Assembly (NCBI GenBank): GCA_947630125.1
Contig: CANRGO010000023.1
Coordinates: 1 to 32,691 of the forward strand
Source: an uncultured Lachnospiraceae bacterium
GTDB lineage: Bacteria > Bacillota > Clostridia > Lachnospirales > Lachnospiraceae
DNA length: 32,691 nt
Reading direction: 5' to 3'
The position numbers and the translations under genes are program-made. The notes beneath the pieces are model-generated. The model was not told the DNA's origin and did not search any database. It saw nothing but the letters and a program-made list of their open reading frames with translations. The first letter of the stretch is position 1, and the number at the start of each line of letters is the position of its first letter. Of the stretch, positions 8,194 to 16,345 are shown piece by piece.

Positions 8194-9085
8194 AATTTTT
8201 TCCACCTTTCATAATCGTTTTTAATAGGATACTATATAAAAATACAGTTATCGTACTAATTATTAATATTATGATATTCATAGCCATCGTTTTAGGAATT
8301 GTTTGAATATCCGAATGAATGTAAAGGCTATAAAGTTTACTGGAAAGAGTTATTGGTTCATTTGTACCCAATAGAAATGGTACCTCAAAGGAACCTATCT
8401 GATATACCAATAAAATGGAGGCACACCATACAATACTTTCAGATAGAAAAGGCAAATAAATCTTTAATAGAATCGAACTATGATTTCCTCCTAAGGTTTT
8501 AGCAATTTCACCATAGCCTGTATTAATTTCATTTAGAATATTCAGTGTAAAAAGAGCTACAAAAGGAGCTCCTTTTAAAATAAATACAAGTATAATTCCA
8601 AAACCATATGGATGATAAACCAGTTCTGGAAACTCTTTGATCCCTTCAATAAATCCTAGTTGATACAGTAGTCGTGATAAGAATCCTGTTTTTCCAATGG
8701 AAAGAATTACTAATAAAACCATATAAAGATAGGGTAACATCAATCCCATCTGTAGTATTTTTTTAATTAGAACTTGTATATATTTTGACTTTGATAAATA
8801 AATTCCATACGCTATCAAAACACCTGTTATGGTAGCTATTGAAGCTGAGATAAGCGCAAGAACTAAGGAAAAACTCATATTAATCAAAAAATTTGGTTCT
8901 TGAACGATGTCTACATATGCGTCAACTGAAATCCGATTCATACCTAACGCCGGAATGTGACCCATACTTTCCCAAAATACCTGTAATATTCCCCCTACCA
9001 AAAAAATACCAAACAAAAGAATCATTGGAAGGAGAAACCAGATGAAAGAATACTGTTTTAATCGTTTCTTTAAGTTTTTCTTCAC
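8177..9085 (-). CDS. ABC transporter permease (first half of a YnjC-like unit)
   Basis: A 302-residue membrane permease that starts at GTG (9083-9085), with GGAG 6 bases upstream. An N-terminal basic patch (KKNLKKRLKQYS) precedes about six transmembrane helices. The EAA loop EIAKTLGGNHSSILLKIYLP lies near residue 200. It follows the binding-protein gene by 20 bases and overlaps the second permease, so the two probably form a heterodimer in one transporter with the ATPase encoded at 6402-7364. Confidence 0.88.
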   Translation of the reverse strand: MKKNLKKRLKQYSFIWFLLPMILLFGIFLVGGILQVFWESMGHIPALGMNRISVDAYVDIVQEPNFLINMSFSLVLALISASIATITGVLIAYGIYLSKSKYIQVLIKKILQMGLMLPYLYMVLLVILSIGKTGFLSRLLYQLGFIEGIKEFPELVYHPYGFGIILVFILKGAPFVALFTLNILNEINTGYGEIAKTLGGNHSSILLKIYLPFLSESIVWCASILLVYQIGSFEVPFLLGTNEPITLSSKLYSLYIHSDIQTIPKTMAMNIIILIISTITVFLYSILLKTIMKGGKNYEKKQ

Positions 9086-9105
9086 TTTTTTCTCCTTTCC
9101 TTTTA

Positions 9106-10383
9106 CTACTGTCCTGCTATCTGCTCAGCCCAGATTTCTTTGATCCATTGAATGTTATCAGCTTTCATTTCAGGAAGTCTTTTTTCAGTAAGTTCTGCAA
9201 CTGGAATCGTTCCATTTTCAATTTCTACAGAATTGGCTTCTGTCATTTGCTCTTCTGTTAATTTTGAGGCATCATAGGATGGCATATCTCCCCATACCTG
9301 TGCTTTCATTTTTTCAATTTGAGCATCAGGGCTTTGTAAAAAATCTATCACCAAAAGTGAGGCTGCCTGATTTATTGAATTAAAAGGAATTGCCAAATAA
9401 TGCGAATTTCCAATGGTCCCAGTGTCAAACACAAAGGTTTTTACTGTACTAGGGTAAGTACCATCTTGAACAAGTCCTGCAGTTTTTCCTACCTCAAAAC
9501 CCATAGTTATGGATATTTCTCCATTTTGAAACATTTCATCCAACTGAGCTTGTGTTGCAGGATAAGATTTACCTTCATTCCATAGATATTGCTGAAGTTC
9601 TTTGAAATATTTTATGACAGGAAGCGACAATTCTTCAAACTCTTCCTTTGTCATGTCAGACTGAAAAATATCTGTTTCACCAGTTAATTCATAATATGCT
9701 CCTCTTACAAATGCTGCTCCCGCAAAATCATCTGCTACTTTTGGATAGGTAAATTGTCCAGGATTTTCTTTTACAAAAGCTAGTAGCTCCGCATAGGATT
9801 TTGGGGGATATAAGGTTACTGCCTCATCATACGAAAAAACCAACTGTGCCTTCCCCCAAATTGTCTCGTATCCTTCTATTTCTATACCTGAATCTAGTGA
9901 TAAATCGGATGATTTTAAGTCATAGTAGGTATTTAAATTAGGTAGAAACCTTGGAATTGGGCCACTTAACAAACCAGCTTCCTTTGCAGTTAGAAAATTT
10001 TCTGCATTAATCCAAACCAGGTCAGCTGTTCCTTTTTCCACATTTCCTTTTTTTTCATTGATTAATTTTGTCAGATAATCCGGTGCATTCATTGGTTCCC
10101 TGTTTAAGGTAATCCCATACAGTTCTTTTAATTTTGGAGCCACATATTGATCCATATATTGATTGATACTTTCATTTCCGCCCCACATAAGAATCGATAC
10201 CGTTTGATTGGATCCATTTGCTATAACCTCTTCCCAAGTAGTAAAATCCTGTACCTTTTTGACATCACTTTCTGTTTCAACTACTTTGGATCTGTTTTCT
10301 TCACTTCCACAAGATGCTAAAATTATAATTGAAAAAAATGCAGCAATCATAAGATGGCTGTATTTCTTAAACTTTTGTTTCAT
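9106..10383 (-). CDS. ynjB: ABC transporter substrate-binding lipoprotein, YnjB type
   Basis: A 425-residue binding protein. The start at 10383 (MKQKFKKYSHLM) has AAAAAAGGAGAACC upstream; the longer open frame to 10596 is non-coding and crosses a repeat element. The signal peptide ends at the lipobox ILASC with Cys25. YnjB-like features include ILMWGGNESINQYMDQYVAP, APDYLTKLINEKKG and TADLVWINAENF. YnjB homologues form an uncharacterised branch of binding proteins whose ligand is unknown. It heads the transporter part of the operon, directly before two permeases and the ATPase. Confidence 0.85.
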   Translation of the reverse strand: MKQKFKKYSHLMIAAFFSIIILASCGSEENRSKVVETESDVKKVQDFTTWEEVIANGSNQTVSILMWGGNESINQYMDQYVAPKLKELYGITLNREPMNAPDYLTKLINEKKGNVEKGTADLVWINAENFLTAKEAGLLSGPIPRFLPNLNTYYDLKSSDLSLDSGIEIEGYETIWGKAQLVFSYDEAVTLYPPKSYAELLAFVKENPGQFTYPKVADDFAGAAFVRGAYYELTGETDIFQSDMTKEEFEELSLPVIKYFKELQQYLWNEGKSYPATQAQLDEMFQNGEISITMGFEVGKTAGLVQDGTYPSTVKTFVFDTGTIGNSHYLAIPFNSINQAASLLVIDFLQSPDAQIEKMKAQVWGDMPSYDASKLTEEQMTEANSVEIENGTIPVAELTEKRLPEMKADNIQWIKEIWAEQIAGQ

Positions 10384-10441
10384 TATAAGGTTCTCCTTTT
10401 TTAAGATGTGTATCCTTTGAAAATTTTGTTTTAGATAAAAG

Positions 10442-10490
10442 AAATAAGTATACCAGAAGAACCGTCCCCCTGGTCTCTTGGTCCTTATTT
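10442..10490. repeat. REP-like palindromic repeat, copy A
   Basis: This contains AAGAACCGTCCCCCTGGT (10457-10474), the core shared with copies at 24752-24775 and 32597-32691. Here it forms a long imperfect hairpin: AAATAAG and CTTATTT at the base, then CCAGAAGAACC against GGTCTCTTGG. It fills the gap between the CDP-alcohol phosphatidyltransferase stop codon (which lies in its base) and ynjB. Being inside an operon, it may affect transcript stability or read-through. Confidence 0.8.
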
Positions 10491-11060
10491 TATAATTCGG
10501 AAAAAACGGATGATTCCAGTCAAAAAGATAAGTAGGGTAAATGCAAATAAAATATATGCACTTTGGTTTACCCATAGAAGCATTGCTGAAAAACAAAGAA
10601 AAGTTTCGGTTCGTTCAGCCAGTCCGATGTCATAGTGCATGCTTTTTGAACCAGCGTTTTGAAATAAAGCACCTGCTACCATAAAGGTTGAAAAATTAAA
10701 TAAGACTGATACAAAAAACAATAGATAATAAAATGCGTCTTCTGGTCTCAAAAAATAAAAGCCCAAGATAATTCCTGCCTCGACAATACGATCAAATATC
10801 AAATCGAGAAAGGCTCCTAGATTGGAAGAAAGCTTCATAATTCTTGCAACGGTTCCATCAAGAACATCAAGAAATCCTGATACCCATAAAAATAATAGTG
10901 CTGGAATCAAATGTCCAAAAGCTATTAATCCCCCTGCAAGTAACCCAACAATTAAAGCTGCAACTGTTATTTGGTTCGGTTTAATTTTTAAATATATAAA
11001 ACCTTTTCCTACCTGATCAAACACAGGTTGTACTTTTCCTCGTAATTTGGTGTCAATCAT
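10485..11060 (-). CDS. CDP-alcohol phosphatidyltransferase (YnjF-like)
   Basis: A 191-residue membrane enzyme that would transfer a phosphatidyl or related group from a CDP-alcohol to an acceptor alcohol. The family motif is complete: DVLDGTVAR, eight residues, G, AFL, D, LIF, D. About five or six hydrophobic helices surround it. The start at 11060 is chosen because GAGG lies 6 bases upstream; a TTG at 11093 would overlap the previous gene. E. coli ynjF, next to ynjBCD, belongs to the same family, which supports the ynj-like label. The acceptor is unknown. Confidence 0.85.
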   Translation of the reverse strand: MIDTKLRGKVQPVFDQVGKGFIYLKIKPNQITVAALIVGLLAGGLIAFGHLIPALLFLWVSGFLDVLDGTVARIMKLSSNLGAFLDLIFDRIVEAGIILGFYFLRPEDAFYYLLFFVSVLFNFSTFMVAGALFQNAGSKSMHYDIGLAERTETFLCFSAMLLWVNQSAYILFAFTLLIFLTGIIRFFRIIK

Positions 11061-11076
11061 ATAGTTCCTCACATAT

Positions 11077-11973
11077 TTATTTTTTTCTGGCAAACTTCCA
11101 TCGATTTTTCCAGGCTTTAAAAGTACTTACGGATTTTTGGTTTTGACTCTTAGGATATTTTATATCTTCTGAAAAAACAAGTTCTCCCAAATGTATCGTT
11201 TTTTTATCACAGACATTAAGTGCATGAACACAGCTTTGACAATAGCAAATAATATACTCTGCCTCTGTCTCCATTGCTCTTTTTGTTGCCATCTCTTTGT
11301 ACTTATCTGGATTCAACTCATGATTCATATGGATAGAGCCACAACAATGGGTATGTTTGCGATTATGTTCAAATTCCTGAAACTCAAGTTTTAATTCTTT
11401 TAAAATCCATCTGACACTATCATGAATCTGAGTTTCCATACGAATACGACATGGATCATGAAGTGCAAAAGTTTTCTGTTTATCTACCATGTTACTTCTT
11501 TTCTGTTTTATATGATCTGGAAGTCCATATTCTGCTATGATTTCCCAAATGGTTTTAATTTCAACACTCTGCAAATGTTTTTTGTATACTTCGAAACAAT
11601 TTTCACAAGCCACAATCACCATTTTAATCTGTTTGTGTTCTAAGTCTTTCTGTAGCTGCTCCAAATGGGTTTGAAATCGCTTCTCATTACCAATATCTTT
11701 AACTGGTTGCCCACAACATTGCATATATAGTTCTACATGGCTTATATTTTCTTTTAGATACCCAAACATTTTATTCACCAAATCTGGTCGATATCCAGAA
11801 AGACTACAGCCAGGCATAAAAAGAACCTTCGTATCTGCTTTCAACTTCCCACCTGAAAATGATTTCGATAAAGCAAGTATCTGATGAAACTGCACCTTTA
11901 TCCTACCACAATTTTTGAGGCCTGTCTTTCGACATGCCTCACTTTGTTTTATTTCCACCTTAATTTTTTCCAT
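11077..11973 (-). CDS. CCG-domain (Fe-S)-binding protein
   Basis: A 298-residue protein with two CCG (cysteine-rich) domains, as in the heterodisulfide reductase B subunit and LutA-like proteins. The first motif is MPGCSLSGY (Cys56) with QCCGQPV (Cys86-Cys87), and the second is DPCRIR with HTHCCGSIH. A CYCQSC segment lies near the C-terminus. Such domains bind an iron-sulfur or zinc centre and take part in thiol/disulfide electron transfer. The usual N-terminal ferredoxin domain is missing. It overlaps the DUF1499 gene by 14 bases. The ribosome binding site is weak (GTAGAAG), consistent with translational coupling. Confidence 0.8.
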   Translation of the reverse strand: MEKIKVEIKQSEACRKTGLKNCGRIKVQFHQILALSKSFSGGKLKADTKVLFMPGCSLSGYRPDLVNKMFGYLKENISHVELYMQCCGQPVKDIGNEKRFQTHLEQLQKDLEHKQIKMVIVACENCFEVYKKHLQSVEIKTIWEIIAEYGLPDHIKQKRSNMVDKQKTFALHDPCRIRMETQIHDSVRWILKELKLEFQEFEHNRKHTHCCGSIHMNHELNPDKYKEMATKRAMETEAEYIICYCQSCVHALNVCDKKTIHLGELVFSEDIKYPKSQNQKSVSTFKAWKNRWKFARKK

Positions 11974-12445
11974 AGGCTTCTACAAGTTTTTCATAACGTT
12001 CGCGATTTAAGCCCATATCAGAATATCCTGCTCTTGAAGCAGAACGATATTGAATTAATTTTGTACTGTCATCAAAATAAATTTCAATATCATCGTGATA
12101 TTTCATCTTACTAGTTGTGGCAATCGCATAAATATAATTTGCCTCTTCTTTTTTAATTTCAATTCCACCATATTCTTGTAAAGCTTTCTTCATTGCCATT
12201 TTAGAACTTTCTAAAGAATCCTTAAAATTAAGTGGTTCTATTCTCTTGTTCTCATACGCAGTCTGTGTGGATACACAGTTTGGTTTTGATGGAATTTCTC
12301 TTAATTTCCCATTTTCAAGACCCAATGTTATCTGTGGTTTTTGATTTTGAATCACAATGCTTCCAGCCATCAAGGCTACTAATACAACGATTACTCCTAA
12401 AACTCCAATTAAAATTTCCATTCTTTTTTTTCCTCTTCTCTTCAT
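11960..12445 (-). CDS. DUF1499 family membrane-anchored protein
   Basis: A 161-residue protein with one N-terminal transmembrane helix (about residues 10-31) and a DUF1499 domain outside the membrane. The family hallmarks are LREIPSKPNCVSTQT and YRSASRAGYSDMGLNRERYE near the C-terminus. The function of DUF1499 is not known. Its ATG at 12445 lies 4 bases after the FAD oxidoreductase stop; a second ATG at 12421 has an AGAGG site about 10 bases upstream and may be the true start. It is the second gene of the ynj-like operon. Confidence 0.85.
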   Translation of the reverse strand: MKRRGKKRMEILIGVLGVIVVLVALMAGSIVIQNQKPQITLGLENGKLREIPSKPNCVSTQTAYENKRIEPLNFKDSLESSKMAMKKALQEYGGIEIKKEEANYIYAIATTSKMKYHDDIEIYFDDSTKLIQYRSASRAGYSDMGLNRERYEKLVEAYGKN

Positions 12446-12448
12446 CTT

Positions 12449-13834
12449 TTATTTTTTCACCCATCTTACAACTGGAAGATTCCATAGATTATCTACCAAC
12501 ACCTTTTTCCCTATTTTATTCAACACTTCCGAATACGTAGGGTAAGGATGAATTACGTTTGCAAGCTTCCCAAAATTGATACCTAGAGTCTTAACAACTT
12601 GAACCTCTGAAATAATTTCACCTGCTCGTTCCCCAAGAATCGTGCAACCCAACACTTTTCCATTTTGTTTCAATATTAACTTCACCATTCCAAAAGAACC
12701 CTCTTTTGTTTTTGCCCTATCAATATTTCCATATGGATACTCATACACTCTGATTGAGTCGCCATAACGCTCTCTGGCTTCCTTCTCTGATAATCCTGCT
12801 GTTGCCAACTCTGGTGAAGTAAAGGTACACCAAGATACATTTGTATAATCCATCTTTTTATTAATTGGCAGAATCGCATTTTGTGCAGCTCTTATCCCCT
12901 GTGCATTTGCCATATGAGAGAACATATAACTACCTGCCACATCACCAACTGCATACACTCCTTTTGCAGTGGTTTCCATATTGGGATTTACCGTAACACC
13001 TTTTTTTGTATATGCAATTCCTGCTTTCTCCAAATCAAGATGCATCACATTTGGTACTCTACCAAGTGCAAATAAAATCTTATCTCCTTCTACAACTTTT
13101 ATCCCTGTGGATGTGCTTAACTGGAGTTTAACTTTACCTTCTTCCTCATATACTTTCACTGCTTTTGCAGCAGTATGAATCAAAAGTCCCTCATTTTCAA
13201 GTTCTTTACGAAGAAGACTTACCACTTTCTCATCTTCTCTTGGAAGAATCTGATCAGCCATTTCTATTAACTGTACCTGAACACCAAGTCGATTCATAGC
13301 TTGTGATAATTCCACACCAATTGCTCCTCCACCTAATACAAGGATACTTTTGGGTAGTTGTTTTTGTAAAAAGAAATTTTCATTGGTTAAGATTTCAATT
13401 TTATCCACGCCTTCAATGGGCGGTACCATGGGTGAAGACCCGGTACAAATAAATATCTTTTTCGCTTCAATTTCTTCTCCCAAAACTTCTAATCGATTGG
13501 CAGCGACAAATCTTGCTGGCCCTTGTAAATAATCAATACCATCCTTTTTTAAAACTTCAATACTTTCTCCCTGATAAACGTTCTCAATAATCCCCCGAAC
13601 TTTTTCCATAACAAGTTCTGTATTCACTTCAAATTCAGCATATTTTCTAGCAGTGTAGATATCATTTGCCTGGTTAATCAGTGCTTTGCTAGGTATACAG
13701 CCTGCCCATGTGCACTCACCACCTGGTTTATTCTTATCAATCATCAATACGGATTTGCCAAATCCTCTAGCCGTGTATGCCACGGTAAGTCCGCCAGAAC
13801 CTGCTCCAATTATTGCAACATCAACTTTCCTCAT
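12449..13834 (-). CDS. FAD-dependent pyridine nucleotide-disulfide oxidoreductase
   Basis: A 461-residue flavoprotein of the mercuric reductase/dihydrolipoamide dehydrogenase group. FAD-binding GAGSGG is at 10-15 and the redox-active disulfide is Cys41-Cys46 (GECTWAGCIPSK). A second nucleotide-binding GGGAIG motif follows, then YAVGDVAGS for FAD, and the C-terminal HPYPTYSEVL takes the place of the usual HxHPTxxE, with His and Pro kept. No N-terminal heavy-metal-associated domain or C-terminal Cys pair is present, so mercury reduction is unlikely. It is the first gene of the operon, with AGAGG 7 bases upstream and a strong promoter beyond. The partner may be the CCG protein. Confidence 0.88.
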   Translation of the reverse strand: MRKVDVAIIGAGSGGLTVAYTARGFGKSVLMIDKNKPGGECTWAGCIPSKALINQANDIYTARKYAEFEVNTELVMEKVRGIIENVYQGESIEVLKKDGIDYLQGPARFVAANRLEVLGEEIEAKKIFICTGSSPMVPPIEGVDKIEILTNENFFLQKQLPKSILVLGGGAIGVELSQAMNRLGVQVQLIEMADQILPREDEKVVSLLRKELENEGLLIHTAAKAVKVYEEEGKVKLQLSTSTGIKVVEGDKILFALGRVPNVMHLDLEKAGIAYTKKGVTVNPNMETTAKGVYAVGDVAGSYMFSHMANAQGIRAAQNAILPINKKMDYTNVSWCTFTSPELATAGLSEKEARERYGDSIRVYEYPYGNIDRAKTKEGSFGMVKLILKQNGKVLGCTILGERAGEIISEVQVVKTLGINFGKLANVIHPYPTYSEVLNKIGKKVLVDNLWNLPVVRWVKK

Positions 13835-13916
13835 CTTTCATCCTCTTCTTCTTAATCATAAACTTATTTTTTTGTTTTTGTTTTACACAATTAAATTTTA
13901 TACAATCTATATTTCG

Positions 13917-13945
13917 ATAGTAACATTTCACTTTATAAGTGTCAA
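13917..13945 (-). promoter_or_regulatory. Sigma-A-type promoter of the ynj-like operon
   Basis: On the minus strand TTGACA (13940-13945) and TACTAT (13917-13922) are spaced by exactly 17 bases. This is about 80 bases upstream of the FAD oxidoreductase start, in the divergent gap before the glycogen debranching gene. Confidence 0.75.
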
Positions 13946-14002
13946 TCAAAATTTTAAATTAAAAATAAGAATAATTATCTAGAAAAACGTTTTCCTATCG
14001 AT

Positions 14003-14008
14003 TATAAT
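14003..14008 (+). promoter_or_regulatory. Candidate -10 box for the glycogen debranching gene
   Basis: TATAAT lies 35 bases before the start codon. No good -35 is seen at 16-18 bases. A palindrome AAAACGTTTT at 13984-13993, with a central CG, overlaps the -35 region and could be a weak CcpA/LacI-type site; this is tentative. Confidence 0.35.
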
Positions 14009-14042
14009 TGACTTTGTTAAAATACAAATTAATGGAGGAGCT

Positions 14043-16022
14043 ATGCAAACATTAAAAATAGGAAAAGGTCAGATGAAAACTTTTCAATCTGGAATTGAAC
14101 GAGAATGGGTTATCACAAATGGTCTTGGTGGCTATGCTGGAAGTTCCATTATAGGTGCCCATACAAGGAAACATCACGGTATGTTAATTGCCAGTCTTCA
14201 TCCTCCTGTGGAACGATATTTAATACTATCTAAACTGAATGAATTCTTTCAGATTGGAACGAAACAAATATCCTTAAAAACAAACCAAAGACCAGGTGGA
14301 CAAAATGAAGAAGGCCAGGTGTATCAACAACGTTTTCTATATGATGGACTTCCCAGTTTTGTATACTCGTTTTCTGGTGTTCGATTTTCCAAGACAATCA
14401 GTTTTGAACATGGAAAAAATACAGTAGCCATAGCCTATGAAATAGAAAATGGTGGAAAAGAACTTGAATTTACATTTGTTCCACTCTTTAATTACCGAGA
14501 TCATAATGAACGAAGTGAACGTGGGGATTTAAAATTTGATACATCTTTTCAAGACAAAACGATCAAACTGATACCAGCGAAGAATAAAAATATTACCATA
14601 CAGTTTTATACCAGCGAAGGCCAGATTGCTCCAAATCCAGAATTATATGATGCAGATATGGAGTTGCAAACGGAAATCAATACTGGCATGAGTTGTATTG
14701 AAAACAATTTTACTCCTTATCAGATATCAGTCAAGGTTCTGCCTTTCGAGCATAAAAAAATTTCTGTAATTGCTTCCATTGAAGATTCCTTTGAAAAAGA
14801 CGCTTTTCTCACCATTGAAAATTCAAAAAGGCGACTGACGAGTTTAGAAATGCAGGCAGGTTTACAGGACTCTTTTGCAAATAGCCTTGTGCTTGCAGCC
14901 GACCAGTTCATTGTAGACAGAGCCTCAACTGGATATAAAACTGTTCTTGCAGGACTTCCCTGGTTTACAGATTGGGGACGGGACACCATGATAGCTCTGC
15001 AGGGTTTAACTTTGGTCACCAAACGATTTGAAGATGCAAAAGGTATTCTGAAAACTTTTGCCAAGTACGTAAAGAAAGGCCTTGTTCCTAACATGTTTCC
15101 AGATGAAGGTCTAGAACCTTTATACAATACAGTAGATGCCTCACTTTGGTATTTTTACTCTGTAGATCAATATTTGAATTACACAGGAACAGCTGATGAC
15201 TATGCTTTTATCCAAAATGAAATCTATCCAAAGTTAAAAGAAATTATCGAATATTATCAAAAAGGAACAGATTTTTCTATTCACATGGAAGAGGATGGAT
15301 TAATACATGCCGGTGGTGGACTTGATCAGGTTACCTGGATGGATGTGCGTGTTGGAGAATGGGTTGTTACACCAAGACATGGAAAGCCGGTGGAAATTAA
15401 TGCTCTCTGGTATAATGCCTTAAAAGTTATGGAAAAGTTATCTACTCATTTTGGAGAGAATGCAAATTCTTATGCAGAACTTGCCAAAAAAGTTTCCACT
15501 TCCTTTTTACAAGAATTCTGGAATGCCGAAAAAAATTGCTTATATGATGTGGTTTCTGATGATGAAAAGGATGAAAAAATAAGACCAAATCAGATATATG
15601 CGGTCTCTCTTCCCAATACCATGCTACCAGGTGAGATGGCTTTTTCGGTTGTTCAGACCGTGTACTCTCATCTTTATGCAACCTATGGTTTAAGAAGCTT
15701 GTCACCTGAAGATCCCGAATATAAAGGTCTCTATTTTGGTAAATTACATGACCGCGATGGAGCTTACCATCAGGGAACTGCCTGGGCCTTTCCACTTGGA
15801 GCCTTTATTACAGCTTACGTGAAAGTCCATCATCATTCTCCTGAAAGTATTCTTTTTGCAAAAAAATTACTGGAGCCTATGGAAGATCACTTGTTAGATG
15901 GTTGCATTGGATCCATTGCCGAAATCTTTGACGGAAATGAACCTCATATATCCAGAGGTTGTTATGCTCAGGCCTGGAGTGTTGGTGAGATTTTACGTTG
16001 TTACGTGGAAGATTTATTATAA
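14043..16022 (+). CDS. Glycogen debranching enzyme (amylo-alpha-1,6-glucosidase family)
   Basis: A 659-residue enzyme that hydrolyses alpha-1,6 branch linkages of glycogen or maltodextrins in the cytoplasm. The N-terminal domain (REWVITNGLGGYAGSSI and TRKHHGMLIA) is typical of the bacterial/archaeal debranching family. The C-terminal (alpha/alpha)6 barrel has FTDWGRDTMIALQGL near 306-320, then GLDQVTWMDVRVGEWVVTPR, KPVEINALWYNAL and DRDGAYHQGTAWAFPLGAF. Catalytic acids are expected in WMD and in the C-terminal region. GGAGGAGCT precedes the ATG, and length is normal. It is the only plus-strand gene in the left half and has its own terminator. Confidence 0.93.
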   Translation: MQTLKIGKGQMKTFQSGIEREWVITNGLGGYAGSSIIGAHTRKHHGMLIASLHPPVERYLILSKLNEFFQIGTKQISLKTNQRPGGQNEEGQVYQQRFLYDGLPSFVYSFSGVRFSKTISFEHGKNTVAIAYEIENGGKELEFTFVPLFNYRDHNERSERGDLKFDTSFQDKTIKLIPAKNKNITIQFYTSEGQIAPNPELYDADMELQTEINTGMSCIENNFTPYQISVKVLPFEHKKISVIASIEDSFEKDAFLTIENSKRRLTSLEMQAGLQDSFANSLVLAADQFIVDRASTGYKTVLAGLPWFTDWGRDTMIALQGLTLVTKRFEDAKGILKTFAKYVKKGLVPNMFPDEGLEPLYNTVDASLWYFYSVDQYLNYTGTADDYAFIQNEIYPKLKEIIEYYQKGTDFSIHMEEDGLIHAGGGLDQVTWMDVRVGEWVVTPRHGKPVEINALWYNALKVMEKLSTHFGENANSYAELAKKVSTSFLQEFWNAEKNCLYDVVSDDEKDEKIRPNQIYAVSLPNTMLPGEMAFSVVQTVYSHLYATYGLRSLSPEDPEYKGLYFGKLHDRDGAYHQGTAWAFPLGAFITAYVKVHHHSPESILFAKKLLEPMEDHLLDGCIGSIAEIFDGNEPHISRGCYAQAWSVGEILRCYVEDLL

Positions 16023-16024
16023 AA

Positions 16025-16049
16025 AAGCCTCCAATTAATTTGGAGGCTT
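16025..16049 (+). terminator. Rho-independent terminator after the debranching gene
   Basis: AAGCCTCCAA and TTGGAGGCTT form a perfect 10-bp stem with a 5-base loop, directly after the stop codon. The A-run on the left side lets it act in the minus direction as well, where it would end the small secreted-protein remnant at 16062. Confidence 0.8.
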
Positions 16050-16061
16050 CCTCATTATTTC

Positions 16062-16248
16062 TTAGTTGTAAATACAACTTTGTTGCATTGTGTTACAATT
16101 GCCTTTTGAAGTGTTATTTCTCTGACCATTTCCGTTTCCATTTCCAGTTCCAGTTCCAGTTCCGTTTCCAACAACACCATCTACTTTCCTCTAGTGTGTA
16201 ATCCTGCTACAGTAAGTATTGCGATTTTTCTTCCAAAATTTTTTTCAT
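16062..16248 (-). pseudogene. Remnant of a small Gly/Asn/Thr-rich secreted protein
   Basis: An ATG at 16246-16248 with AAAAGGAGATG upstream opens MKKI. A one-base shift then gives GRKIAILTVAGL, which looks like a signal peptide. A second shift leads to VDGVVGNGTGTGTGNGNG and then a tail with two Cys that ends at 16062. No single frame covers it, so it is broken by at least two shifts or a deletion. The Gly-rich part is coded by seven tandem hexamers. I do not recognise the family. Confidence 0.55.
16128..16169. repeat. Seven tandem hexamers
   Basis: The plus strand reads ATTTCC, GTTTCC, ATTTCC, AGTTCC three times, and GTTTCC. On the minus strand each unit encodes Gly plus Asn or Thr. Such a short tandem can change copy number by slippage without breaking the frame. 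Confidence 0.85.
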
Positions 16249-16308
16249 ATCAAACATCTCCTTTTTTCACTCATACAGCTCTTGCTGCTTTTCTTTGTTT
16301 ACAAGTTC

Positions 16309-16342
16309 AGTATAGAAGATAAATATGATAGAAATATGATAG
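16309..16342 (-). promoter_or_regulatory. Promoter with tandem 11-bp response-regulator-like sites
   Basis: On the minus strand CTATCATATTT occurs twice in direct tandem (16321-16342), followed at 16309-16314 by a TATACT -10 box. There is no good -35. OmpR/PhoB-type response regulators bind direct repeats of about 11 bp in place of a -35. It lies between the sensor kinase remnant and the small secreted gene, so it was probably the target of that lost two-component system. Confidence 0.5.
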
Positions 16343-16345
16343 AAC

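Noticed and set aside
10384-10596. N-terminal extension of the YnjB-like protein
   Set aside because: It crosses the REP-like hairpin and the stop of the previous gene; the lipoprotein signal starts at 10383.
12232-12545. Two overlapping plus-strand frames
   Set aside because: They are antisense to the DUF1499 gene and the FAD oxidoreductase gene, with no start signals.
12449-13834. Mercuric reductase
   Set aside because: The fold matches, but the heavy-metal domain and the C-terminal Cys pair are absent and no mer genes are nearby.
14008-14013. TTGACT as a -35 box for the debranching gene
   Set aside because: The position 17 bases downstream (AATGGA) is not a -10 and overlaps the ribosome binding site.
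14720-15795. Minus-strand open frames opposite the debranching gene
   Set aside because: They mirror a well-conserved plus-strand gene and show no family resemblance.
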